From positions 1 through 24,174 of the forward strand of contig NZ_CAMJVK010000027.1 of the NCBI RefSeq assembly GCF_946221515.1: a DNA stretch of 24,174 bases, written 5' to 3'. Shown one piece after another: positions 1 through 6,773 of this stretch. Below the pieces are notes generated by a model. The model made no database searches and was not told where the DNA came from. It saw nothing but the letters and a program-made list of their open reading frames with translations. Positions within the stretch are counted from its first letter, which is position 1, and every line of letters starts with the position of its first letter. The position numbers and the translations under genes were made by a program. The stretch comes from an uncultured Fenollaria sp. GTDB lineage: Bacteria; Bacillota; Clostridia; Tissierellales; Peptoniphilaceae.

Positions 1-107
1 GCTTCACTAATTGTGCTTACAGATAAAACCTCATAATCTTTATTTAAAGCTATAGAAAGTCCTTTATTTAAATTTTTATCATCTTCAATTATTAAAATTT
101 TTTTCAT
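1..107 (-). CDS. Response regulator, N-terminus only (partial)
   Basis: Reading leftwards from an ATG at 107, the visible 35 codons start MKKILIIEDDKNLNKGLSIA. This is the first beta strand and acidic pocket of a CheY-like receiver domain; E8, D9 and D10 would hold the Mg2+ used for phosphorylation. The rest of the receiver (including the phospho-acceptor Asp) and the output domain lie beyond the window edge, so the DNA-binding class (OmpR, LuxR and so on) cannot be told. A histidine kinase partner is expected downstream on the same strand. The ribosome site is weak (GGCGGTAG just upstream). The identification rests on the N-terminal motif alone, which is highly characteristic. Confidence 0.8.
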   Translation of the reverse strand, partial: MKKILIIEDDKNLNKGLSIALNKDYEVLSVSTISE

Positions 108-499
108 AGTTTTCTACCGCCATTAATTAAATTCCATAATTACAAATATAGTATCGAATTCTTATGTAAGTTTTCACTTGTTTCTAAATTCCAACACGTC
201 TGATATATCACATTTGAAATACCTACATATCCTACAAAGTATTTACATAATCACGTTCTCATCTCGTCCCATTTTAGCTATGGTATGAGGAGTTGTGATT
301 ATGGCTTTTTGTTATTTAAATTTGTATAGTCATTCTATATATCATTATATCACATTTTACAAATTAATCATTATATATTTCTTAAGAGGGATTTATGGTC
401 GCGATTTTTTATGTTTATAATTCTTAAAAATTTTTAAACGCTTTATTCAATTTCTTCATCATCTATTGGCTCAATCTTGTCAAAGTCTATATTAATATC
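108..499. other. AT-rich intergenic region between response regulator and pgi
   Basis: This stretch separates two divergent genes and should hold their promoters. On the minus strand a weak candidate for the response regulator is TACTAT (148-153) with TGAAAA 17 nt upstream (171-176); I give it little weight. On the plus strand a 39-codon reading frame at 301-420 follows a GAGGAG at good spacing, and is treated as a finding only. No RNA gene or repeat was recognised. Confidence 0.4.
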
Positions 500-528
500 T
501 GGAAATTTATGCTCTTTCGTGTTATAAT
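500..528 (+). promoter_or_regulatory. Promoter of pgi operon (extended -10)
   Basis: TGTTATAAT at 520-528 is a perfect extended -10 (TGnTATAAT). The -35 region at 500-505 (TGGAAA) is poor, as is common for extended -10 promoters. Transcription would start near 535, leaving a leader of about 20 nt before the ATG at 557. Confidence 0.6.
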
Positions 529-556
529 ATAGATACTTATAAGCGAGGTGAATCAA

Positions 557-1735
557 ATGCAGCTTGATATATTCAAGGAGCCGCTTCAATACGAGGCGAA
601 CGCTTCCGAGAAAAAGCTTGATGCGTTTAAACAATTTCATACGAAATATGCGTCGGACTGGATTAGGCTTGACTACTTAAGCGAGGCCTTTATTAGTGAC
701 GTAAAAAACACCGCTGAGCGCATTCGCAAGGACTTTGACGCTCTTGTCGTTATCGGCATCGGCGGATCATTTATCGGGGCAAAGGCGTTCATCGACGCTT
801 TAGGAAGTGATTTTCCTATATATTTTACGGGCAATATGCTTGACAGCGGCTGCATTACTAAGCTTCTTCACGAATTACGTGACAAGCGCTACGCCATAAA
901 CGTGATAAGTAAGTCGGGAACTACGATGGAGACAAAACTTGTCTTCGAAATCTTCCTTGAGGATATGAAGAAGAAGGGCGTTGACCTCGCAAATGGCGTT
1001 ATAGTGACTAGCTCAGAAGCAAGTAAATTAGCAAAGAAAGCTCTAGTACATAAGATGAAAACTTTTTCTATACCCGAAGATATTGGCGGACGCTACAGCG
1101 TTTTCACTGCAGTTGGCCTCTTGCCAATGGCTATCGCGGGGCTTGATATAGATAGACTCGTTTTGGGTATTAAAAATGCTAAGGAAGAGTATTTTGATAA
1201 TAGTGGCAGTGCTAATACGGCTCTTGATTACGCTTACTACAGACACGTGGCAGGAGACACTTACGCGCTTGAGTTTATCAGCATTTACGAGGAACGGCTC
1301 GCGTCATTTACTGAGTGGATTAAGCAGCTTCTTTGCGAATCGCTTGCCAAGGACGGCAAGGGACTGATAGTCTCAAATCTTAGATACACTCAGGATTTGC
1401 ACTCTATGGGTCAGCTCTTGCAAGAGGGCAGGCGCAATATAATCGAGACACATATATTTGCGGAGCAGCTCATAAGTCAAGACGAGGCTATAAACAATTT
1501 AAATAAGATAAATGAAATTGCCTTCAAAGCGACTGTTAAAGCGCATCACATGGGCGGCGTGCCGACTTGCGTAATTAAATTAAATGAGATAAATGAGGAG
1601 AGCCTTGCAAAGCTTGCCATCTTCTACATGGCGGCCTGCATCTACAACGCAGCTATGGACATGCTTGAGCCGTATGGTCAGCCGGGCGTTGAAGTTTACA
1701 AGGAAAAAATTAGAAATATATTAGAGGAGGGATAA
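557..1735 (+). CDS. pgi: Glucose-6-phosphate isomerase
   Basis: Interconverts glucose 6-phosphate and fructose 6-phosphate in the cytoplasm (glycolysis/gluconeogenesis). SIS-domain landmarks appear in order: VVIGIGGSFIGAKA near residue 65, VISKSGTTMETK near 115, GGRYSVFTAVGLLP near 175, then QLLQEGRRNIIET carrying the catalytic Glu, HHMGGVPT with the ring-opening His, and QPGVEVYK at the C-terminus with the conserved Lys. I chose ATG 557 because AGCGAGGTG precedes it at the right distance; the in-frame GTG at 548 lies inside that ribosome site. At 392 residues it is shorter than the roughly 450 residues usual in Gram-positive bacteria, and the usual NPFDQPGVE reads EPYGQPGVE. All catalytic motifs are nevertheless present, so it should be active. 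It heads a tight three-gene unit with the cupin and the Crp-family gene. Confidence 0.93.
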   Translation: MQLDIFKEPLQYEANASEKKLDAFKQFHTKYASDWIRLDYLSEAFISDVKNTAERIRKDFDALVVIGIGGSFIGAKAFIDALGSDFPIYFTGNMLDSGCITKLLHELRDKRYAINVISKSGTTMETKLVFEIFLEDMKKKGVDLANGVIVTSSEASKLAKKALVHKMKTFSIPEDIGGRYSVFTAVGLLPMAIAGLDIDRLVLGIKNAKEEYFDNSGSANTALDYAYYRHVAGDTYALEFISIYEERLASFTEWIKQLLCESLAKDGKGLIVSNLRYTQDLHSMGQLLQEGRRNIIETHIFAEQLISQDEAINNLNKINEIAFKATVKAHHMGGVPTCVIKLNEINEESLAKLAIFYMAACIYNAAMDMLEPYGQPGVEVYKEKIRNILEEG

Positions 1736-1736
1736 G

Positions 1737-2021
1737 ATGTTAGCAAAAGTTTTAAAAGAAGAAGGCTTACTAAAAAGCATAAACGGAGTAAATTTCGTTC
1801 ACAAAATTTTGAAGAAGGGCGATACTATTGAAAAACACAATCATCCTGATAAGGAGATAGTTTTCGCTGTAATGAAGGGTTCTTTCGAAATCACCATTGG
1901 CGAAGTGGAAAAGCATGTCGTTAAGGCGGGCGAAGCGCTTAACTTCGATGGCGCTAATACCATAAGCGCAGTGGCGATGGATGACAGTGAAAGCCTTGTA
2001 GTCTTAGTAAATAAAGAATAA
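1737..2021 (+). CDS. Small single-domain cupin protein
   Basis: A 94-residue single cupin barrel. The first cupin motif is visible as G28, H34, H36, E40 and G48 (GDTIEKHNHPDKE then VMKG), which fits a metal-binding site. The second motif is degenerate (HVVKAGEALNF, then SESLVVLVN), without the usual C-terminal His, so metal binding is uncertain. The start follows the pgi stop by one base, and the end of pgi (GAGGAGGG) supplies the ribosome site, so the two are translationally coupled. Substrate unknown. Stand-alone cupins near sugar isomerases may act as sugar-phosphate isomerases or small-molecule sensors, but nothing here decides that. Confidence 0.75.
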   Translation: MLAKVLKEEGLLKSINGVNFVHKILKKGDTIEKHNHPDKEIVFAVMKGSFEITIGEVEKHVVKAGEALNFDGANTISAVAMDDSESLVVLVNKE

Positions 2022-2022
2022 G

Positions 2023-2715
2023 ATGAATAATAAATTCCCAGATAATATTGATTTAAAGAAGATACCACTTTTTTCATACTTTTCCGATGATGAGCTGATG
2101 GAGATTAAAAAAGGCCTCAAGCTCGAGACTTTTAAGCGTGGCGACGCTATATTCTCATCAGGCGACAGCGCAGACAGGATGTTTATCGTCTACGAAGGCT
2201 TTATGAAGATATCGATGTACCTTTCGGATGGCAGGGAGCAAATCCTCTACATCTACAAAAAGGACGACTTCGTTGGCGGCTTCAACATACTTTATCAAGA
2301 CAAGTACGTCTACAATGCGGCTGCCACAACGAATGCAAAGATCATAGTCATAAATAAATACGATTTCGAAAACATCATGCTTAAGAACCGCGACTTCGTT
2401 TTGAAGGTTCTGGAAGAAGCTTACTACAGAATCAGAAAGTCAGAAGAGCTAATCGACAGGCTTTCAGTCATTAACGCGGACATGAAGGTCGCCAAGGCTC
2501 TTATTAACCTTATAAAAATATCGGGCTCGATCAATGACGGCGTCATCACAGTCGATTTAAAGATCAATCGCGAGGAGATGGGCTCTTTCACGGGACTTAC
2601 GCGCGAGACTATATCGAGAAAGCTTAGCCAATTCCAAGACGAGGGCATCATCACGCTCGAACGCAGCAAGATTATTATTAACGATATTAAAAAACTTTCA
2701 GACAAAACTATATGA
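2023..2715 (+). CDS. Crp/Fnr-family transcriptional regulator
   Basis: A 230-residue two-domain regulator. Residues about 14-115 form a cyclic-nucleotide-binding-type beta roll (IPLFSYFSDDELMEIKKGL, then FKRGDAIFSSGD and MFIVYEGFMKISM). A dimerisation helix follows, then a winged helix-turn-helix at about 181-215, with recognition helix LTRETISRKL at 192-201. There is no cysteine anywhere in the protein, so it cannot carry the [4Fe-4S] oxygen sensor of true FNR; the effector is unknown. The start codon is one base after the cupin stop with no good ribosome site of its own, which suggests translational coupling. It could regulate its own operon or fermentation genes, but no target site is evident. 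Confidence 0.88.
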   Translation: MNNKFPDNIDLKKIPLFSYFSDDELMEIKKGLKLETFKRGDAIFSSGDSADRMFIVYEGFMKISMYLSDGREQILYIYKKDDFVGGFNILYQDKYVYNAAATTNAKIIVINKYDFENIMLKNRDFVLKVLEEAYYRIRKSEELIDRLSVINADMKVAKALINLIKISGSINDGVITVDLKINREEMGSFTGLTRETISRKLSQFQDEGIITLERSKIIINDIKKLSDKTI

Positions 2716-2722
2716 TGAACTT

Positions 2723-2759
2723 GGACAAAGGCGCGCAAAATCAGCTCTTTGTCCATTTT
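2723..2759 (+). terminator. Hairpin after the Crp-family gene
   Basis: GGACAAAG (2723-2730) and CTTTGTCC (2747-2754) form an 8-bp stem around a 16-nt loop, followed by ATTTTA. The T-run is short, so termination may be partial. The next gene starts only 20 nt later, and I found no clear promoter between them, so read-through into the MBOAT gene is likely. Confidence 0.5.
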
Positions 2760-2779
2760 AGATACATAGGAGATTTTAT

Positions 2780-4216
2780 ATGCTATTTAACTCAGCTGGC
2801 TACATTGTGTTCTTCACAATCGTTTGCCTAGTTTATTTCATACTACCGAAGAAGCTTAAGAGAGTCTTTTTGCTCTTGGCAAGCTATTTCTTTTATTCGT
2901 GCTGGAACCTTAAGTACTCACCCTTAATGCTATTTAGTACAGTAGCGACTTATGGCACAGCCATCGCCATGGACATGGTGGGAGCGAAAAAAAAGAAAAA
3001 GCTCTATCTTGGACTTTGCTTCTTTGTCAATTTGGCGATACTCTTCGTCTTTAAGTACTACGCTTTCACAGTTAATTTTATAAATAAAATACTTGGCATA
3101 GCCGCTTTAAGTATTGACATGCCTGTCATAGACGTTTTGCTTCCAGTTGGCATTTCCTTTTACACATTTCAAGCGCTTGGCTACATCGTCGACGTTTACA
3201 GAGGCGAGATCAAGGCTGAGAGGAACTTTATTAATTACGCTCTCTTCGTGTCATTCTTCCCGCAATTAGTCGCTGGACCTATAGAGAGGTCAAAAAATCT
3301 TTTAACGCAAATAGATAATTTAGGCCACAGACGCTATGAAAACCTATCGAAAGGGCTTCTTTACATACTTTGGGGCTTTTTCCTAAAGCTAGTCATTGCA
3401 GATAGGGCAGCGATCTTCGTAAACCAAGTCTTTGACAGCTACCAAGGCTACTCATACATCTTTTTATGCTACGCGGCCTTATTATTCGCCGTGCAAATCT
3501 ATTGCGATTTTTATTCATATTCCATCATTGCAAAGGGCTCGGCAAAGGTCTTGGGCTACGATCTTATGGACAATTTTAGAGCGCCCTACCTTTCAAAATC
3601 AATTACAGAATTTTGGAGACGCTGGCACATCTCTCTATCTACCTGGTTTAAGGACTATCTTTACATCCCTTTGGGCGGGAACAGAAAGGGCGCTTTTAGA
3701 AAGCACTTAAATGTTTTAATCGTCTTTTTGGTGAGCGGTCTTTGGCACGGAGCGAACTACACTTTCGTTCTATGGGGCCTTATTCATGGCATTTTCAATA
3801 TCTTGGAAGATAGTTTTAAAGGCATCACAAAGGGTATCAGAGATAATTTTATTTATAAAAATGTCCGCCGCTTGATTACTTTTGTCGTTGCAGTTATGAG
3901 CTTTGTCATCTTTAGAAGCAAAAATATTGGCGCGGCAAAAGGCTATTTACTTGGCATACTTAAGAGACAGGCAGGAAGCCTAGATGCGTCAATCGCTTTT
4001 CCATACGAAGATACAGTCATTTTACTCATTGCCATTGCCATACTCGTGGTAATCGATATATTAATTTACAATAATGTGAAACTTGCGGACAATATCGAGA
4101 GACGAAGCCTAGTTATAAGATGGCCAATATATATATTTTTATTGATAGCGACATTGATTTTTGGGATTTATGGACCGGGCTACAGCGAAGCGCAGTTCAT
4201 TTACTTCCAATTCTAA
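2780..4216 (+). CDS. MBOAT-family membrane O-acyltransferase (AlgI/DltB-like)
   Basis: A 478-residue polytopic membrane protein of the membrane-bound O-acyltransferase family, which moves acyl groups (usually acetyl or D-alanyl) across or at the membrane onto extracellular polymers. Family landmarks: the N-terminal MLFNSAGYIVFF start, SFFPQLVAGPIERSKNLL in the middle, FWRRWHISLSTWFKDYLYIP containing H283, and LVSGLWHGANYTFVLWGLIHG containing the catalytic H323. It lacks dltA and dltC neighbours, so D-alanylation of teichoic acid is unlikely; O-acetylation of a polysaccharide or other wall polymer is the better guess. The ribosome site TAGGAG lies 10 nt before the ATG. It forms a two-gene unit with the SGNH-type protein downstream, as such acyltransferases usually do. 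Confidence 0.9.
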   Translation: MLFNSAGYIVFFTIVCLVYFILPKKLKRVFLLLASYFFYSCWNLKYSPLMLFSTVATYGTAIAMDMVGAKKKKKLYLGLCFFVNLAILFVFKYYAFTVNFINKILGIAALSIDMPVIDVLLPVGISFYTFQALGYIVDVYRGEIKAERNFINYALFVSFFPQLVAGPIERSKNLLTQIDNLGHRRYENLSKGLLYILWGFFLKLVIADRAAIFVNQVFDSYQGYSYIFLCYAALLFAVQIYCDFYSYSIIAKGSAKVLGYDLMDNFRAPYLSKSITEFWRRWHISLSTWFKDYLYIPLGGNRKGAFRKHLNVLIVFLVSGLWHGANYTFVLWGLIHGIFNILEDSFKGITKGIRDNFIYKNVRRLITFVVAVMSFVIFRSKNIGAAKGYLLGILKRQAGSLDASIAFPYEDTVILLIAIAILVVIDILIYNNVKLADNIERRSLVIRWPIYIFLLIATLIFGIYGPGYSEAQFIYFQF

Positions 4217-4228
4217 AGGGTGAGAGAG

Positions 4229-5170
4229 ATGAAATATATTAAGAGAATTTTAAAAATCGCGGGCTTTGTCATCATACTGAGCCTTGTGCTTGCAAAATTA
4301 AATATCATCTTTATCAGAAAATCCGATGTGAAGCCATGGGATATGATTAACAAGATTGCTGGCTACTTCAATGAGGACAAGCCTTATGACGTCATCTTCT
4401 TTGGTACGTCGCACGCGTACTGCTCCTTCGATACAGAGGATTTGGCGGAGCATGGCGTCACTTCATACATCTTAGCGAGCCAAAAGCAGCCACTTGAGGC
4501 GACATACTACTACATCAAGGAAGCGATTAAGAGGTCTAAGCCAAAGGACATCTACGTTGACGTGCTAGACGCCTTGGCTATGAACGAGATAGATGAGGGC
4601 AGCGTTCACACCTACACCGACTACTTCCCCATGGGCATAAATAAGGCGATGATGATTAAGGACAGCCTTCCTCCTGAGGAATGGGCGGAGAACGTGATGC
4701 CGCTAATCAAGTACCACACAAGATGGAGATCGCTCGAGGAGAAAGATTACGAGGCCAAGTGGAAGGACTACCACGACGACTTGAATGGTTTTGTGAAGCT
4801 CGAGCGTCAGAGCAAAGAATTTGTTAAAAATCCTGAGTTAAGTAAGGAAAACCTTGATAATATCGCAAACGCGCGCGATAAGGACTTTAGAGAGAAAAAG
4901 TACGCCGCAATAAAGAGGATAAATGATCTTGCTAAGAAAAATGGCGTTGAGGTTCACTTCATAAAGACGCCTATTTTTACAAAGGACGTCTACGATGAGA
5001 ACATCGCTGCACTTGAAGAGTATTTGAATAGTATTGGAGCGGATTTTATAGACTTTACTAAGGCGATGGATGATTTAGGTTTTGATGATTACTATGATGC
5101 GTCGCATTTGAATAGTGAAGGAGCAGGGAAATTTACTGGATATTTTATTAAAAATGTTCTGAATAAATAA
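4229..5170 (+). CDS. SGNH/DltD-like membrane-anchored partner of the MBOAT protein
   Basis: A 313-residue protein with one N-terminal membrane helix (about residues 8-29), leaving the body outside the cell. An SGNH-hydrolase-like arrangement is visible: FFGTSHAYCSFD with the nucleophile candidate S61 after a beta strand, and near the C-terminus DASHLNSEG with D290 and H293 as the other triad members. Proteins of this type (DltD, AlgJ/AlgX and PatB are analogues) take the acyl group from the MBOAT protein and attach it to the polymer. ATG 4229 is preferred over the in-frame GTG at 4220, because AAAGGGTGAG lies just upstream of the ATG. The gene follows the MBOAT gene by 12 bases. The exact family and polymer are not recognised. 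Confidence 0.75.
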   Translation: MKYIKRILKIAGFVIILSLVLAKLNIIFIRKSDVKPWDMINKIAGYFNEDKPYDVIFFGTSHAYCSFDTEDLAEHGVTSYILASQKQPLEATYYYIKEAIKRSKPKDIYVDVLDALAMNEIDEGSVHTYTDYFPMGINKAMMIKDSLPPEEWAENVMPLIKYHTRWRSLEEKDYEAKWKDYHDDLNGFVKLERQSKEFVKNPELSKENLDNIANARDKDFREKKYAAIKRINDLAKKNGVEVHFIKTPIFTKDVYDENIAALEEYLNSIGADFIDFTKAMDDLGFDDYYDASHLNSEGAGKFTGYFIKNVLNK

Positions 5171-5187
5171 GTTTTTTCGCATTCAAA

Positions 5188-5316
5188 GAAGAACCTCACC
5201 CATCATCAAAGCTAAAGCTTTGGATGGGTCCCGAGAACCTTGGTGCTGCGCACTGTGCTCCTAAGGCTTGCTCTGCGTAGCGCAAAGGTTCTCGTCCATT
5301 TTGGACGAGGTTCTTC
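5188..5316. repeat. Structured intergenic element with 10-bp terminal inverted repeats
   Basis: The element is bounded by GAAGAACCTC (5188-5197) and GAGGTTCTTC (5307-5316), an exact inverted pair. Inside are three nested hairpins: CCCATC...GATGGG with an inner AAAGCT/AGCTTT (5200-5228), CGAGAACCTT...AAGGTTCTCG (5232-5294), and TCGTCCA/TGGACGA (about 5293-5309). There is no reading frame of note. Its right end is repeated at 16251-16291. It directly follows the SGNH-type gene and resembles a MITE-like or REP-like element. Confidence 0.6.
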
Positions 5317-5371
5317 AAATGGTATGTGTTAATTAAGAATAAATAGAAAAAAGTTTGTGGAGGGATTATCT

Positions 5372-5647
5372 ATGTGGTTTGTTTTTGGTATTTTGGCAGT
5401 AATATTTGCTATATTAAATTTGGTTTTTGCATTCAAAGGAAAAGAGGCAAAATATTTTAGGTTTATGAGCATGGCCCTTACTATACTTACTTTGTGGGTG
5501 GCTCTTAAAGAGGAGCTTAATCTATTCTTTATAAAGGATTTCTCTGCAATTGAAGACACTGCTCCAACATTGATAAATGGCCTTTTCGTTTGCTCAGCAG
5601 GATCTATACTGATTAATGGAATTACCTTATTTAAGGAAAAAAGATAA
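5372..5647 (+). CDS. Small three-helix membrane protein, unknown function
   Basis: A 91-residue protein that is almost entirely membrane-embedded: hydrophobic stretches at about residues 1-21 (WFVFGILAVIFAILNLVFAF), 30-48 and 65-85, with short charged loops and a basic C-terminus (KEKR). I chose ATG 5372 because GGAGGG lies 7 nt upstream; the in-frame GTG at 5357 would place that ribosome site inside the gene. It precedes the next gene by 30 bases without a terminator, so the two are probably co-transcribed. No family recognised. Confidence 0.65.
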   Translation: MWFVFGILAVIFAILNLVFAFKGKEAKYFRFMSMALTILTLWVALKEELNLFFIKDFSAIEDTAPTLINGLFVCSAGSILINGITLFKEKR

Positions 5648-5677
5648 TTTGGGTAAATATATATAGAGGTGAAAACC

Positions 5678-6109
5678 ATGGACAAGGAAAAGGAAATAAA
5701 AGAGGCAAAAGCAGCTGCGGTCGAAGTTTTACTAAGGCTTGATGAAGCTCTTAAGTCGCTTAAAGATGCATCGAGCATGAGTGTTTGGGATATGCTTGGC
5801 GGTGGCTCTTTCTTTAGCGTAATCAAGAGAAAGCACATGCAGGAGGCAAATCTTAGCATAAAAGAGGCGAGCATCTACTTAAAATGTCTTAACGAAGAAC
5901 TTGATGACATTGGCATGAAGCTTCCTAAGGAGATTAGCGATACCATGAGTGATAATGTCATGGATATATACTTTGATAACATTTTCACAGACATAAGAGT
6001 AGCTGGAGAGATTAAGGAAAAGCTCGATGAATTAAAGAGCTTTAGAACAAGCATAGAAAATTTAATAATAAAGCTTGATGCAGAGCTTGACGAAATAAAA
6101 GAATGCTAG
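5678..6109 (+). CDS. Conserved hypothetical helical protein (WDMLGGG motif)
   Basis: A 143-residue, probably all-helical soluble protein, rich in Lys, Glu and Leu, with heptad-like helices at about 1-32, 55-80 and 105-143. The distinctive segment is VWDMLGGGSFFSVIKRKHM at residues 36-54. From memory, a similar W-D-x-L-G-G-G segment occurs in Gram-positive hypothetical proteins of similar size, but I cannot name the family. ATG 5678 is preferred over the upstream in-frame GTG at 5669, because AGAGGTG (5665-5671) serves as its ribosome site. The stop codon TAG lies inside the stem of the downstream terminator. Function unknown; it is probably co-expressed with the small membrane protein before it. 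Confidence 0.7.
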   Translation: MDKEKEIKEAKAAAVEVLLRLDEALKSLKDASSMSVWDMLGGGSFFSVIKRKHMQEANLSIKEASIYLKCLNEELDDIGMKLPKEISDTMSDNVMDIYFDNIFTDIRVAGEIKEKLDELKSFRTSIENLIIKLDAELDEIKEC

Positions 6110-6129
6110 ACACGACGTCTAGCATTTTT
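6103..6129 (+). terminator. Intrinsic terminator after the WDMLGGG gene
   Basis: ATGCTAGAC (6103-6111) and GTCTAGCAT (6117-6125) form a perfect 9-bp stem with a 5-nt loop, followed by T5. The stem includes the TAG stop of the plus-strand gene, and the toxin gene ends only a few bases away on the other strand. The hairpin may therefore insulate both converging units, though the minus-strand T-tract is weaker. Confidence 0.85.
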
Positions 6130-6394
6130 AAATCTTATTAAGTATATCGTGATGACCAATATCCAAAAGTATGATGACTTCATCATTATGATAAAACCAT
6201 ATAACTCTTATGTCCATGTTGACAGAAAACTCATAAATATTGTCACTGCCTTTTATTTTTTTAGTTCTTAGTGACGGATGATAGGGATTTTCTACAAAAA
6301 AACTAATTTTTTTCTTTGTCTGAGCCTTTTCTATATCTGATAGTTTTTTGTAATGCTTTTTGAACGCATCCGAATAAGTAATTTTGTATTTCAT
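6128..6394 (-). CDS. RelE/ParE-superfamily toxin
   Basis: An 88-residue basic protein with the RelE/ParE fold pattern: KITYSDAFKKHYKKLSD at the start, helices with KKKISFFVENP, then HPSLRTKKIKG, YEFSVNMDIRVIWFYHNDEVIILLDIGHHDIL. The HPSLRTKKI segment, R63 and the C-terminal His pair (H81, H82) are typical of the mRNA-cleaving RelE/YafQ side of the superfamily. I therefore predict a ribosome-associated or free mRNA endonuclease rather than a gyrase inhibitor. Its ATG overlaps the antitoxin stop by one base (TAATG), the usual antitoxin-first coupled layout. Confidence 0.85.
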   Translation of the reverse strand: MKYKITYSDAFKKHYKKLSDIEKAQTKKKISFFVENPYHPSLRTKKIKGSDNIYEFSVNMDIRVIWFYHNDEVIILLDIGHHDILNKI

Positions 6395-6651
6395 TACTTA
6401 TCCAGCTCATCAAACAAGGCATCAATCGAGTCAAAGACGGGTCTTTCACCACTATCTATGCTTGCCTTTATCTCTTCAACTGAGGCCTTTAATTCATCAA
6501 TCACGTTCTTTGGGTAGACTTCAAGTGGGATCAAAACTATCCTGCCACTTTCCTCGATAATTTCAAACTTATCTCCTTGACTTAAATTCATCAAACTCAC
6601 TATTTCCTTAGGTATAGTCACTTGCGATTTAGCTTTTAATTCAACTAACAT
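6394..6651 (-). CDS. AbrB/SpoVT-type antitoxin
   Basis: An 85-residue protein. Residues 1-45 form a SpoVT-AbrB swapped-hairpin DNA-binding domain (MLVELKAKSQVTIPKEIV, then LSQGDKFEII and GRIVLIPLE). The acidic, probably disordered C-terminal half (ASVEEIKASIDSGERPVFDS) would wrap and neutralise the toxin. A near-perfect ribosome site AAGGAGGT precedes the ATG, favouring more antitoxin than toxin. As an AbrB-type protein it is expected to bind its own promoter, which overlaps the promoter of the divergent hydrogenase-maturation operon. Confidence 0.87.
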   Translation of the reverse strand: MLVELKAKSQVTIPKEIVSLMNLSQGDKFEIIEESGRIVLIPLEVYPKNVIDELKASVEEIKASIDSGERPVFDSIDALFDELDK

Positions 6652-6692
6652 AGCCTTACCTCCTTAGTTAGAATTTCTTACTTTCTGATTAT

Positions 6693-6721
6693 ATTATAAC
6701 TTTTTCTAAAACTTATGTCAA
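6693..6721 (-). promoter_or_regulatory. Promoter of the toxin-antitoxin operon
   Basis: On the minus strand, TTGACA (6721-6716) and TATAAT (6698-6693) are separated by exactly 17 nt, a perfect consensus sigma-A promoter. Transcription would start near 6686, about 35 nt before the antitoxin ATG. Confidence 0.85.
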
Positions 6722-6737
6722 TACATATTTATTGACA
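6716..6737. promoter_or_regulatory. Palindrome joining the two divergent promoters (possible operator)
   Basis: TGTCAATA (6716-6723) and TATTGACA (6730-6737) are exact inverted repeats with a 6-nt centre. The arms contain the -35 hexamers of both divergent promoters. Two facing TTGACA hexamers give six bases of symmetry by themselves; only the extra TA on each arm goes beyond that. The AbrB-type antitoxin is the natural candidate to bind here. Confidence 0.5.
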
Positions 6738-6761
6738 ATAATCCTTCATTAGTTATATAAT
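6732..6761 (+). promoter_or_regulatory. Promoter of the hydrogenase-maturation operon
   Basis: TTGACA (6732-6737) and TATAAT (6756-6761) are separated by 18 nt. Transcription would start near 6768, leaving only about 6 nt before the first ATG at 6774. Confidence 0.75.
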
Positions 6762-6773
6762 ATTCATGGTGAT

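Noticed and set aside
443..640. 65-codon minus-strand frame with a protein-like acidic C-terminus
   Set aside because: Half of it is antisense to the start of pgi and it covers the pgi promoter; no ribosome site was seen. The acidic tail may be chance, though a gene remnant cannot be excluded.
6716..6737. Rex or FNR binding site
   Set aside because: The half-site order and spacing do not fit TTGTGA-N-TCACAA-type Rex sites or TTGAT-N4-ATCAA FNR sites; the symmetry is partly explained by two facing -35 boxes.
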